Shown: positions 25,369 through 32,550 of the stretch, piece after piece
How the letters are laid out: every line of letters begins with the position of its first letter
How positions within the stretch are numbered: position 1 is the first letter of the stretch
DNA from: VXYL01 sp965116935
GTDB lineage: Bacteria > Pseudomonadota > Gammaproteobacteria > Pseudomonadales > Azotimanducaceae
Length of the DNA: 64,000 nt
Assembly: GCA_965116935.1 (NCBI GenBank)
Contig: OZ220737.1
Location: 2,294,001 to 2,358,000 of the forward strand
Direction of reading: 5' to 3'
Notes under the pieces: generated by a model
Seen by the model: only the letters and a program-made list of their open reading frames with translations
What the model was told of the DNA's origin: nothing
Databases searched by the model: none
Program-made: the position numbers and the translations under genes

Positions 25369-25699
25369 GCCGGTCTTGCTCTCCGTCCTGTTCGCGTGGA
25401 TTGGCCGGCACGGGTGGTCACCCCGATGCCACCGCCGCCGGCCACGAGTGCATCTAGCGAAACCACCGATTGCCTTCAACCCCTCGTCTCCGTGTCGTTC
25501 CTGGGTCGCCCCCTCAAGGCCCGTCCCTCGCCACCACCGTTCCTTCCGCAAAAGCGGATTCGCGGAACCAAACGGAAACGTTGGCAGCGACCCGCGAGCA
25601 AGCCGGGTGTTTCGGCTTGCGGACGGCCCGGCACCCATGCCGGGGAACGCTGGCGGCGCCACTTCGGTGGAACCGACGGCCTGGTTGAGGAGAACGAAC
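25369..25699. promoter_or_regulatory. Divergent intergenic region between recombinase and small-gene operon
   Basis: 331 bases, no gene recognised. It contains the right copy of the 19-bp inverted repeat (25553-25571) and must hold promoters for both the recombinase (minus) and the small-protein operon starting at 25700 (plus). The ribosome-binding sequence GAGGAG ends ~8 bases before the TTG at 25700. Confidence 0.4.
25553..25571. repeat. Right copy of 19-bp inverted repeat flanking the recombinase gene
   Basis: AGCGGATTCGCGGAACCAA, the perfect reverse complement of 24256-24274, 185 bases upstream of the recombinase start. With the left copy it brackets exactly the recombinase gene and its promoter. 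Confidence 0.7.
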
Positions 25700-25846
25700 T
25701 TGAACGCTCTTGTGTTGCTCTTGCTCACGTTGGCAACGGCCGACGGTGGCTCGAACGTGGTGGTCTGCCCACCCGATGACGGGAATCCCTCGGTGGAAAT
25801 CCCCGAGTTTCCTGACTTCGGACGCTACCCGGGAGGGCAGGGATGA
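25700..25846 (+). CDS. 48-residue peptide with hydrophobic N-terminus and PEFPDFGRYPGGQG tail
   Basis: Starts at TTG 25700 after GAGGAG and ends in a TGA that overlaps the next ATG by four bases (ATGA, 25843-25846). The start reads NALVLLLLTLATADGG, a short hydrophobic leader or membrane segment. The C-terminal 'EIPEFPDFGRYPGGQG' recurs nearly intact at 29008-29052. It does not match a family I know. Coupling to the secreted protein that follows suggests they work together or that the leader controls its translation. Too short to be sure it is translated, but RBS, overlap and repeated tail all support it. Confidence 0.55.
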   Translation: MNALVLLLLTLATADGGSNVVVCPPDDGNPSVEIPEFPDFGRYPGGQG

Positions 25847-26253
25847 TGACGACGAAACCCATCCCCCTGCTCCGCGCTGCTGCGGTCGCCCTAGCGTTGG
25901 CCTTTCTGACGGTTCCCGCCGCACCGCTGGGCGGCATCGTACCGATCCCGACCGTAGGCGGATCCGCCTTGGCTGACAACGCAAGTTGCTACACGCCAAT
26001 GAACGTCAGTCTGGTCGGACCGAACTACGCGGTTACCGCTTACGTCGCATCGGATGGGACCTGCGACCCGGATCCGGGCAATGCGCCCGACCCGGTACCC
26101 ATGCCCCAGAGCTGCACCGGCGGGGCCCTTACCGCGGGACTCGCCGGCTCGGCCCTCGCCAAAGCCGGTGGAAATACGGTGATTGGTTGGGTAGGGTGGG
26201 CCGTGATGGCGGGTGCCGGAGCCTACATGGCCATGGGAGGTTGTGACGACTGA
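25843..26253 (+). CDS. Small secreted or membrane protein, glycine-rich C-terminus
   Basis: 136 residues. Signal-like N-terminus (MMTTKPIPLLRAAAVALALA, then a hydrophobic stretch to ~residue 44, 'GSALADNAS'). A middle part with two cysteines (CYTPMN, TCDPDPGN), a third in 'PQSCTGGA', then a Gly/Ala-rich hydrophobic stretch 'AGGNTVIGWVGWAVMAGAG' ending 'GGCDD'. The Gly/Ala helix recalls class II bacteriocins or pilin-like peptides, but no leader-processing site, immunity gene or exporter was identified, so no function is given. ATGA-coupled to the preceding peptide. A remnant of its first codons (MTTK) recurs at 29057. Confidence 0.65.
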   Translation: MMTTKPIPLLRAAAVALALAFLTVPAAPLGGIVPIPTVGGSALADNASCYTPMNVSLVGPNYAVTAYVASDGTCDPDPGNAPDPVPMPQSCTGGALTAGLAGSALAKAGGNTVIGWVGWAVMAGAGAYMAMGGCDD

Positions 26254-26266
26254 CGAGGAGGAACGG

Positions 26267-26446
26267 ATGCGGGCGCGCAATGCGCCCGTGTTCTACATAG
26301 CGTGTTGCGCCGGAGCTGGGCTCATGCTGTATGTGGCATTTCGCGAAGCCTCGCCCCTTTGGTCGCCCATGTTCGTTGCACTCGCGATCTTCTTGGTCAT
26401 TCCCAGGGGCGCCTTCTCGACGCTCTGGAAGCGGCTGCGCGGCTAA
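26267..26446 (+). CDS. 59-residue two-helix membrane protein
   Basis: ATG 26267 is preceded by AGGAGGAACGG, a strong ribosome-binding site, which decides the start. Sequence: MRARNAPVFYIACCAGAGLM then 'MFVALAIFLVIPRGAF', two likely membrane helices, with a basic end 'STLWKRLRG'. Third gene of the 25700 operon, 13 bases after the secreted protein gene. No family recognised. Immediately downstream the first fold-back repeat begins. Confidence 0.65.
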   Translation: MRARNAPVFYIACCAGAGLMLYVAFREASPLWSPMFVALAIFLVIPRGAFSTLWKRLRG

Positions 26447-26515
26447 CAACCCCTCCTCCCAACCCCTACCCCTCCACCCACCCCTCCACCCCTCCTCCCG
26501 CCACACGTCCTCTGA
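26447..26515. other. Pyrimidine-rich spacer before the first fold-back element
   Basis: A C/T-rich run ('cccctccacccacccctcc') with one isolated CCCGCCACAC motif (26498-26507) that repeats the end sequence of the fold-back element starting at 26516. Looks like the scar of an earlier or partial copy. Confidence 0.4.
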
Positions 26516-27130
26516 TCCCGCCACACACTTTTTCCGTCCTACACACCGTAGGTAATCTCGCGCTCTCCTCTCCGCCAGTCGGCCGGCCCCGACTGCGATA
26601 CCCTCCTATCCCGCCACACGCCCTACCCTCCCTTCTTTTACCGCCACACACCTTTCTCGTTCTCGCCACACGACGTGCCCTTCCACACCGACAGGACGAC
26701 GCTTCGCCGCGCATCGGCGATCCCGGCACACGGCCTGTGCGTGTCGTGGCGGGAGAGGAGCGGAACGACACCGAACGAAGAAGGCGAGTGGCGCGAGACG
26801 GGGAACCGGAGTCCCCTCTTCAGAAGCTGCCCGCCTGGTGAAATGGCCGTGCCGGCTGGCCCCCGTGTCGCTCAAGGTGTTCGGCGAGCGGCAGCAAGCC
26901 GGCGCGGCCGAGGTAGTCGCCGAAGGAGATGCCGAGCCGGGGCTCGGGCTCGCCTGCGTCCGAGATGCCGGAAGCCAGTGGTCGAGGCGGCTCCGCCGGG
27001 TTCGTGCTCCAGAACGAGAAAAGGTGTGTCGCGGGAAGGGAGGACACCGCAGTCGGACCGGCCGACGGGCTGAGAGTAGAGCGTGGGAGATTGCCTACGG
27101 TGTGTAGGACGGAAAAAGTGCGTGGCGGGA
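26516..27130. repeat. 615-bp fold-back element, copy 1
   Basis: Starts TCCCGCCACACAC and ends GTGCGTGGCGGGA. The outer ~44 bases (26516-26559) pair with 27087-27130 almost perfectly; inside, 26578-26597 pairs with 27048-27066, and 26641-26663 with 27011-27033. The arms thus form a ~150-base imperfect stem around a ~350-base centre. A second copy lies at 27620-28230. Minus-strand reading of the centre gives a short frame ('ISDAGEPEPRLGISFGDYLG'), but the differences between copies are not concentrated at third codon positions, so I treat the element as non-coding. Possible MITE-like transposon or recombination substrate. Confidence 0.75.
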
Positions 27131-27297
27131 TCGGGGCCTCGTGGCCGGATCGGGGGCCTGTGAAGATATTTGGTTCAACATTGCTGCGTTATCGCTGACC
27201 GCGTCAAGAGCGGCTGGCACCACACCGGCCGGTTGGGCGTTGTTTGCCCTTGGGGGTTGCGTCGGGCTATGCTGCCCGGGCGTGTTGAGGAGGCGAC

Positions 27298-27612
27298 ATG
27301 AAGAAGCAGGTCTGGGGGCTTGTTCTCCGATACGTCATTGGGGGTGTCGTTGGCGTCCAACTGCTGTGGCATGCCATCGAGAGTGGCGACAGCGGACATG
27401 TGGTCTTGGCTACGGTCTTCGTCGTCGTCGCCCTTTTGCCTCCGTTGTCGTGGCTTCGAAGGGTCGTTAACTGGCCGAGTCTCCACCTCCGATCGAATCC
27501 CTCCGGATCCCCTCCCGACACGGCTCTTCCCGACACGGCTCCTCCCCACACAACGGTCATGGCGGCTCCTTGGCCGCACACCCCGAAACGATGGAATGAC
27601 CCCTCCTCCTGA
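27298..27612 (+). CDS. 104-residue membrane protein with proline/threonine-rich tail
   Basis: ATG 27298 follows GAGGAGGCGAC (strong RBS). MKKQVWGLVLRYVIGGVVGV and 'VVLATVFVVVALLPPLSWL' are two membrane helices. The C-terminal ~35 residues are Pro/Thr/Asp-rich with repeats ('PPDTALPDTAPPHTT'), where the DNA carries short copies of a CCCGACACGGCTC unit. No family recognised. It stands alone between the two fold-back elements, so each interval between repeats carries its own small membrane-protein module. Confidence 0.62.
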   Translation: MKKQVWGLVLRYVIGGVVGVQLLWHAIESGDSGHVVLATVFVVVALLPPLSWLRRVVNWPSLHLRSNPSGSPPDTALPDTAPPHTTVMAAPWPHTPKRWNDPSS

Positions 27613-27619
27613 CCCCTCC

Positions 27620-28230
27620 TCCCGCCACACACTTTTTCCGTCCTACACACCGTAGGCAATCTCCCGCCGCTCCTCTCCGCCCTTCGGCCGGCCCCGACCG
27701 CGATACCCTCCTATCCCGCCACACGCTCTAACCTTCCTACGCTCCTTGCCGCCACACACCTTTCTCGTTCTCGCCACACGACGTGCCCTTCCACGCCGAC
27801 AGGACGACGTTTTCGCTGCGCAGTTCCGGCACGCGGCCTGTGCGTGTCGTGGCGGGAGGGGAGCGGAACGACAGCGAACGAAGAAGGCGTGTGGCGGGAG
27901 ACGGGGAACCGGAGCCCCTCTTCAGAAGCCCCGCCTCGCGGAATGGCCGTGCCGGCTGGCCCCCATGTCGCTCAAGGTGTTCGGCGAGCGGCAGCGAGCT
28001 GGCGCGGCCGAGGTAGTCGCCGAAGGAGATGCCGAGCCGGGGCTCGGGCTCGCCTGCGTCCGAGATGCCGGAAGCCAGTGGTCGAAACGGCTCCGCCGGG
28101 TTCGTGCTCCAGAACGAGAAAAGGTGTGTCGCGGGAAGGGAGGGCACCGCAGTCGGACCGGCCGACGGGCTGAGAGTACAGCGTGGGAGATTGCCTACGG
28201 TGTATAGGACGGAAAAAGTGCTTGGCGGGA
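27620..28230. repeat. 611-bp fold-back element, copy 2
   Basis: Near-identical to 26516-27130 over its length, same orientation, with the same nested inverted repeats (outer arms 27620-27663 and 28187-28230). The two copies differ by scattered substitutions and small indels, mostly in the centre near 27810-27940. Being direct repeats, the two copies could recombine and delete the 27298 gene between them. Confidence 0.75.
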
Positions 28231-28389
28231 TCGGAGGCCTAATTGGACTTGTGGGCGAGGTGTTGGTGTGTCGGGCTTGTCGCCTTTTCCCGTTCTTGAG
28301 GGGACAGCCGTCGGCGCATCCGTTGCACATGCGGCGATCTCGTCTTACGCTGCATACGAAAGCAATGGCGTCATGCTAGGAGTGACGAC

Positions 28390-28575
28390 ATGAGGCTAGG
28401 AAAAATCCTGGACCGCGTCTTTGCCGATCACCCGGACACCGACGAGTTGCTTGGTCATCCGGTCCGCATCTGGCGCAGAATGCCTACCCATGAGAGGGTC
28501 GCCGTTGGGCTGACGTTTGTGCTCTTTGCGCTGATCGTCGCAACCGGCGTCTTCGTTGTTGGCGGGATTTCGTGA
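28390..28575 (+). CDS. 61-residue single-helix membrane protein
   Basis: ATG 28390 after AGGAGTGACGAC. The N-terminal soluble part ('ILDRVFADHPDTDELL') is followed by a basic stretch and a C-terminal membrane helix 'VGLTFVLFALIVATGVFVVG'. The stop TGA (28573-28575) overlaps the GTG start of the next gene (28572), so translation is coupled. First of three overlapping small genes. No family recognised. Confidence 0.65.
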   Translation: MRLGKILDRVFADHPDTDELLGHPVRIWRRMPTHERVAVGLTFVLFALIVATGVFVVGGIS

Positions 28576-28748
28576 CGGGTGCGTTGGTACCTGCTTGGAA
28601 CGGCCTTGAGCGGCCAGGCCGCTTTCTGCTTGCCGGCGGTGTGCTGGCGGGGTTTGCGCTTTGTGCATACAGCGCTGCCCCATTGCCGCTGCGCCCTTGC
28701 ACTGCGATGTGGGCCCGCTTTGGGGCTCCTCAGTTTCCTCTGCAATGA
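28572..28748 (+). CDS. 58-residue small membrane or exported protein
   Basis: GTG 28572 overlaps the previous stop (GTGA), and its own stop TGA 28746-28748 overlaps the next ATG (ATGA). It has a hydrophobic centre 'FLLAGGVLAGFALCAYSAA', suggesting one membrane helix or an uncleaved signal, then 'PLPLRPCTAMWARFG'. The double start/stop overlap on both sides is the main evidence that it is real. Function unknown. Confidence 0.55.
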   Translation: MTGALVPAWNGLERPGRFLLAGGVLAGFALCAYSAAPLPLRPCTAMWARFGAPQFPLQ

Positions 28749-28978
28749 CTGTGGTGGTGACAACAGCGGCGTTCCTGGGAACCTCCTACGGCGCCCGCTC
28801 TTCGGCACAGGCCGCGCACGCCGCCGCCCAGCAGCGCCTTGCGCCTAGTCGTAGTACGTGCTCTTCGGCAGGTCCAGTGCCCTCAGCGTGTCGCGCATGC
28901 GCGACAGGCACGATGCCATCAGTCGATATGGGTTCCGCTCCGCGAAGGCCTTTCATGGATAAATCTTCATGGAATTAG
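28745..28978 (+). CDS. 77-residue small protein, end of the coupled trio
   Basis: ATG 28745 overlaps the previous TGA. The start MTVVVTTAAFLGTSYGARSS may be a short export signal; it is followed by an Ala/Gln stretch ('AQAAHAAAQQRLAP'), then low-complexity sequence with four cysteines. The second half runs into less coding-like DNA and the AT-rich boundary at 28977, so the protein may be truncated by the element end. No family recognised. Confidence 0.45.
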   Translation: MTVVVTTAAFLGTSYGARSSAQAAHAAAQQRLAPSRSTCSSAGPVPSACRACATGTMPSVDMGSAPRRPFMDKSSWN

Positions 28979-29071
28979 AAAAATATATAAAAATGAGATA
29001 CTTACAGAATATTCCGCGAGTCCCTGACTTCGGACGGTATCCGGGAGGGCAGGACGATGACAACGAAGATC
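28977..29071. other. AT-rich candidate right end and partial repeat of the leader/secreted-protein junction
   Basis: 28977-29008 is A/T-rich and runs into TTCCGCGAGTCC, mirroring the left boundary at 24225-24275. It continues as a degenerate copy of 25798-25858: it encodes 'VPDFGRYPGGQ' and then ATGACAACGAAG, the counterpart of the start of the secreted-protein gene, after which similarity ends. It looks like the truncated beginning of another module, or the scar where modules are added. Confidence 0.45.
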
Positions 29072-29214
29072 GCCGCATCTTTGATCGCAGCCGAAGGCAA
29101 ACGCGTATCCAGACACCGCGAGGGCAAGTCGCCGAGGAAGAATGCGGCCCCTCCGACAAGCGAGGTTGTAAACCATGACGCCGAGCATCGTTTTCCCGAC
29201 AGCGGCCCGGGCGC

Positions 29215-30432
29215 ATGCCGCTGCGTTTGTTGACGCTGTGCCGGCCGGCACATAGCCTGCGCGACATGAACGCCCCGCTCGACACGTATGTCCGGTTCCA
29301 TCCACACGACGTCGATGTGACAAAGCGCGAACATGCGCGGCGCTTTGTCGGGCGCTTCCTGCGCGCACCCGGCGGTATCCTGTCCACGCGTGCCTGCACG
29401 GGCGCGCTGACGCTCGCAGCCATGATGTGTAGCTGTCTTGGGCAGGCGGAGGAGGTGCGGCCGGGGGTGCTGCGGACGCCGGAGGCGCGTTTTGCCGACC
29501 TTGAGGATTTCCCCTATGCGCCCAACTATCTGCAGGTTGGCGACATCCGGCTGCACTACGTGGACGAGGGGCCCCGCGACGCCGAGACAGTGCTTCTCAT
29601 CCACGGTGAGCCGACGTGGAGCTATCTCTTCCGCAAGATGATTCCCGAGTTCACCGCGGCTGGCTACCGGGTGGTTGCGCCAGATCTGGTGGGCTTTGGC
29701 CGCTCCGACAAGTTCGCGGACGAAGGCGCCTACAGCTATCCGATGCAGGTGGAATACATGCTGGCGCTCACGCGTGCACTCGATCTTTCGGACGTAACCT
29801 TCTTCGGCCAGGACTGGGGTGGTCTCATTGGCCTGCGCGTGGTGGCAGCGGCGCCGAATCGCTTCGCGCGCGTGGTGGTGTCGAATACGGCGCTCCCCGC
29901 CGCGACCGGCATCCAAGGCTGGGTGGGCTATCCACTGTTCAAGCTCGCGGTGTGGTGGGAAGGAGAACTCACCTTCGAGGAACTGGTGTCCAACATCACC
30001 TTCCCGCGTTGGGTGGCGTACAGCTATCACGTCGATGATCTGCCGATCGGGCGGCTCATGGCCACGATGGGCGGCGACGAGGCGGTGCTGGCAGCTTACG
30101 AGGCGCCGTTCCCCGACCGCCGCTACAAGGCGGCAGCCCAGATCATGCCGTATCTGGTGCCCTCGCAACTGCGCGAGAACGAGGAGGCTTGGGCGGTGTT
30201 CGAGAACTGGGACAAGCCGTTTCTCGTCGCCTTCACGGACCAGGACCCCATCACCCGGGGCCGCGAGGCCGACTTCCTCGCCCGGGTGCCGAGGCCCCAG
30301 AACGTCACCATCCGTGGCGCCGGCCACTTCGTTCAGGAAGACGCGGGCAGGCCGTTGGCCAAGCTGATGGTGGATTTCATGCAGGGCAGGGAGTTGCCGG
30401 CACAGATCCACGCCGACGACATGGCTCGCTGA
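29215..30432 (+). CDS. Haloalkane dehalogenase-like alpha/beta hydrolase
   Basis: 405 residues as drawn. The catalytic core begins near residue 80 ('VLRTPEARFADLEDFPYAPN') and matches haloalkane dehalogenases: 'LLIHGEPTWSYLFRKM' (oxyanion and halide-binding region), nucleophile Asp in 'FFGQDWGGLIGLR' with the halide-binding Trp next to it, an acidic residue in 'VAFTDQDPITRG', and His in 'GAGHFVQEDAG'. It would split carbon-halogen bonds by hydrolysis. The start is uncertain: ATG 29266 or 29421 are alternatives, and 'LTLAAMMCSCLGQAEE' looks like a lipoprotein-type or exported N-terminus. It lies just outside the recombinase module. Confidence 0.82.
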   Translation: MPLRLLTLCRPAHSLRDMNAPLDTYVRFHPHDVDVTKREHARRFVGRFLRAPGGILSTRACTGALTLAAMMCSCLGQAEEVRPGVLRTPEARFADLEDFPYAPNYLQVGDIRLHYVDEGPRDAETVLLIHGEPTWSYLFRKMIPEFTAAGYRVVAPDLVGFGRSDKFADEGAYSYPMQVEYMLALTRALDLSDVTFFGQDWGGLIGLRVVAAAPNRFARVVVSNTALPAATGIQGWVGYPLFKLAVWWEGELTFEELVSNITFPRWVAYSYHVDDLPIGRLMATMGGDEAVLAAYEAPFPDRRYKAAAQIMPYLVPSQLRENEEAWAVFENWDKPFLVAFTDQDPITRGREADFLARVPRPQNVTIRGAGHFVQEDAGRPLAKLMVDFMQGRELPAQIHADDMAR

Positions 30433-30508
30433 TGCGCCCACGCGAGGGCCCGGCTTCTCCTCCAGGCGATCGTCCTCGCGCGTTTCGCTTGGTCCGGGAA
30501 GTCGGAAA

Positions 30509-30670
30509 ATGACTGCGCTCCGGATGTTGGTCGGCGTCGCTTGCGCGGCGATGTGTCTCGCCTTGATTGGCGCGGCCATTTCCGAGGGGTCTTGGGGATT
30601 GCTTGTCCTTTGCCTAGGAGCTTGCGCCGTAGAACGCCACATGGTGGCGTTCTACGGCGCGAGGTCATAG
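30509..30670 (+). CDS. 53-residue hydrophobic small protein
   Basis: ATG 30509 begins MTALRMLVGVACAAMCLALI, followed by a second hydrophobic stretch 'WGLLVLCLGACAVE'. Its last ~14 codons run through a perfect 17-base-arm hairpin that belongs to a dispersed repeat, so the original C-terminus may have been replaced by repeat sequence. No clear ribosome-binding site. Small membrane protein or chance frame; listed at low confidence. Confidence 0.3.
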   Translation: MTALRMLVGVACAAMCLALIGAAISEGSWGLLVLCLGACAVERHMVAFYGARS

Positions 30671-30727
30671 GGAGGTGGGGGCTGGGGCCAGACGCCGAGC
30701 GTAGCGAGGGGTTTGGCGGCGCTAGCG
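30626..30727. repeat. Perfect 17-bp-arm hairpin plus 64-bp dispersed repeat
   Basis: GCGCCGTAGAACGCCAC-atg-GTGGCGTTCTACGGCGC (30626-30662), then ggtcatag and ~64 bases (30663-30726) found in reverse orientation at 56582-56645 with one mismatch. At that second site another hairpin (GCGCGGTAGAAAT...ATTTCTACCGCGC) occupies the equivalent place, so the family is a hairpin joined to a constant arm. Confidence 0.7.
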
Positions 30728-30884
30728 CTCGCCTACATGAGCTGTGGTTGGGTGGACAAGGGGCTCGTGGATTGGCTCGGCCGCTGCAAGGACGTCACTC
30801 GGTTGTAGCAGGACCGGCCTTCGCGCCTTGCGGCACGCGTCGGCAGGTTGCCATCGCCTCAGGGGCCCTCACTGCCGCGTTCGG

Positions 30885-31571
30885 TCAGGGTTCGTGGTCG
30901 TGCGGAACGCGCTCGCCGTTTTCGTCGAGGTAGAAATAGTCCGGCTTGCTGTAGTCCACGTGCTGGTCCATGTTGGCGGTGGGCATCAGCCAAGCGAGGC
31001 GGGTGTTGCCGACGAGTTCGTAGGAGCCTTGGGGGGTGCCGATGTAGCCGAAGGTGTCGCGTTCGCCGAGGGTGATGACGAAGGAGTAGGGGGCGTCGGC
31101 GGCTAGGGTTCGGCCGACGTACGAGCGGTTGCTGCCGACCAGCGTTTCCACGTCGTCGATGACCGGACGGAACACCTTGCCGATTTGGGGCACCGGGAGG
31201 GCAATGGTGTCGCCGGCGTTCCAGGTTCTCATGCCGTCGCCGATGGCCACCAGCAGCGCGCCTTCGACGGTCTCGTGGTATTCGGGCACCCACTCCGGGT
31301 TGATGCCGGCAACGTCCACTTCGGTCCAGGCGGTGTCTGGGGGGACCGACGGCAACGCGCTTGCCGCTTCACCTTGGCGTGGGGCGGGGGCTGCGATGGC
31401 GTCCACGGGCGTTTCTTCGGCCGGAGCGGCCGTTTCGTTCGGCGCGCCGACGGTCTGGTCGCCTTGGTCTGCGTCGAACACGCCTTGGCGATAGAGCACG
31501 ATGATCACGGCCAGCGCCAACGCCGTCAGCAGGCCGTGCCAGAGGAACTTCCGCTGCCGATCGGTCGCCAC
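30885..31571 (-). CDS. Membrane-anchored periplasmic protein of unknown function
   Basis: 228 residues from GTG 31571, four bases after the ankyrin gene's stop; longer starts would overlap that gene. The N-terminus 'RKFLWHGLLTALALAVIIVL' is one membrane helix, followed by a Pro/Ala/Glu linker (~residues 40-85). The C-terminal globular domain ('EWVPEYHETVEGALLVAIG', 'YSFVITLGERDTFGYIGTPQ') recalls the propeptide-like beta domain found before secreted zinc proteases ('TFGYIGTPQGSYELVG'), but no catalytic motif is present. Last gene of the minus-strand run SDR-pgk-ankyrin-this gene. Confidence 0.68.
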   Translation of the reverse strand: MATDRQRKFLWHGLLTALALAVIIVLYRQGVFDADQGDQTVGAPNETAAPAEETPVDAIAAPAPRQGEAASALPSVPPDTAWTEVDVAGINPEWVPEYHETVEGALLVAIGDGMRTWNAGDTIALPVPQIGKVFRPVIDDVETLVGSNRSYVGRTLAADAPYSFVITLGERDTFGYIGTPQGSYELVGNTRLAWLMPTANMDQHVDYSKPDYFYLDENGERVPHDHEP

Positions 31572-31575
31572 TTGC

Positions 31576-32550
31576 CTAACCCGCTCCCTTGAGCAACGCC
31601 ACCGCCTCGGCGGCGCCGCCGAACTCCGCCCAGCCGAGGGGTGTGCCGTCGTGGGCACCGTCGACGATGGTGGCGTCGGCGCCGCGGCCGAGCAGCAGCT
31701 TGACGCAGTTCACGGCATTGTGTTGTGCGGCCAAGTGCATGGCAACGGCGTTGACGCCGTGGCCTTCGCCGCCCCAGTCGTGGCGCAGATCTGGGTCTGC
31801 GCCGTGGTCCAGGAGCCATTGCGCCGCTTCCACCTTGTCGCTGTAGCAGGCCCACAGGAGCGGCGTGCCACGGAACGGGTTGGCGTTCACGTTTGCGCCC
31901 CGCTTGACGAGTTCGGCCATGGACTCGCATTGGTCGTTGCGCGCCGCCCACGAGAGCGCCTCATCGAGCACTTCTTGCTTGGCGAGGGTGCGCTGCCAGG
32001 TGGGGAAGAAGATCGGCGCGTAGAAGTCGAGGCCGTCGGTAGCGTTCGCCGTCAGGTTCTCGCCGTCGAAGAACCGGCCGAGTTCGCGGCCGAGCGCGGC
32101 AGCGGCGCGGAGGTTATCGGGAACCACAGGCGAAAGTGCTTCGGCCATGTAGGGCTTGGCGTAGAAGAGCGCATAGGACAGCGGCGTGGCTCCAGACTTG
32201 CCGTGTGCTCCGGCGGCCACAGAGGCGCCAGCATGGACGAGTCGTTCGGCGAGGCTCGTGTGGCCGGCCATGCCGGCGGTGTGCAGCGGCGTCCAGCCAT
32301 CCTTGGCGGCAACGTTGGGGTCTGCGCCGGCCTGCAAGATGAGGTCCACCGCGGCGTGCTGTTCGGGCGTGCCAGGGTCCAGCGGAATGGCAACATTGCC
32401 GGTGGCCGCGCGGCAGGCGAGGGCGATGAGAGTCTGTCCCTCCTCGTCCCGTTCGGCGAGCACGTCCGGCGCGCGCTGGACGATGGCTTCGAGCGCCTTG
32501 AGATTGCCGTCTTGCGCCGCAGTCGCGGCGGCAGTGAAGTCTTCGGACAT
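31576..32550 (-). CDS. Ankyrin-repeat protein
   Basis: 324 residues from ATG 32550 (MSEDFTAAATAAQDGNLKAL). Ankyrin units are clear: 'ILQAGADPNVAAKDGWTPLH', 'LVHAGASVAAGAHGKSGATP', 'LVKRGANVNANPFRGTPLLW', 'LLDHGADPDLRHDWGGEGHG' and 'LLGRGADATIVDGAHDGTPL'. Such repeats bind partner proteins; no signal peptide or enzyme domain is visible, so the partner is unknown. The ATG shares one base with the pgk stop (TGATG), which implies translational coupling with pgk. Confidence 0.85.
   Translation of the reverse strand: MSEDFTAAATAAQDGNLKALEAIVQRAPDVLAERDEEGQTLIALACRAATGNVAIPLDPGTPEQHAAVDLILQAGADPNVAAKDGWTPLHTAGMAGHTSLAERLVHAGASVAAGAHGKSGATPLSYALFYAKPYMAEALSPVVPDNLRAAAALGRELGRFFDGENLTANATDGLDFYAPIFFPTWQRTLAKQEVLDEALSWAARNDQCESMAELVKRGANVNANPFRGTPLLWACYSDKVEAAQWLLDHGADPDLRHDWGGEGHGVNAVAMHLAAQHNAVNCVKLLLGRGADATIVDGAHDGTPLGWAEFGGAAEAVALLKGAG

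Noticed and set aside
25843..26253. Class II bacteriocin precursor
   Set aside because: The Gly/Ala-rich hydrophobic tail fits, but no double-glycine leader, peptidase-exporter or immunity gene is seen.
27737..28330. A 197-codon minus-strand frame across the second fold-back element
   Set aside because: It runs through the repeat arms, and differences between the two copies do not favour third codon positions; no domain recognised.
25700..28978. Integron gene-cassette array
   Set aside because: The recombinase and small cassettes suggested it, but no attC sites (RYYYAAC/GTTRRRY boxes) were found between genes and the integron-specific extra helix was not recognised.
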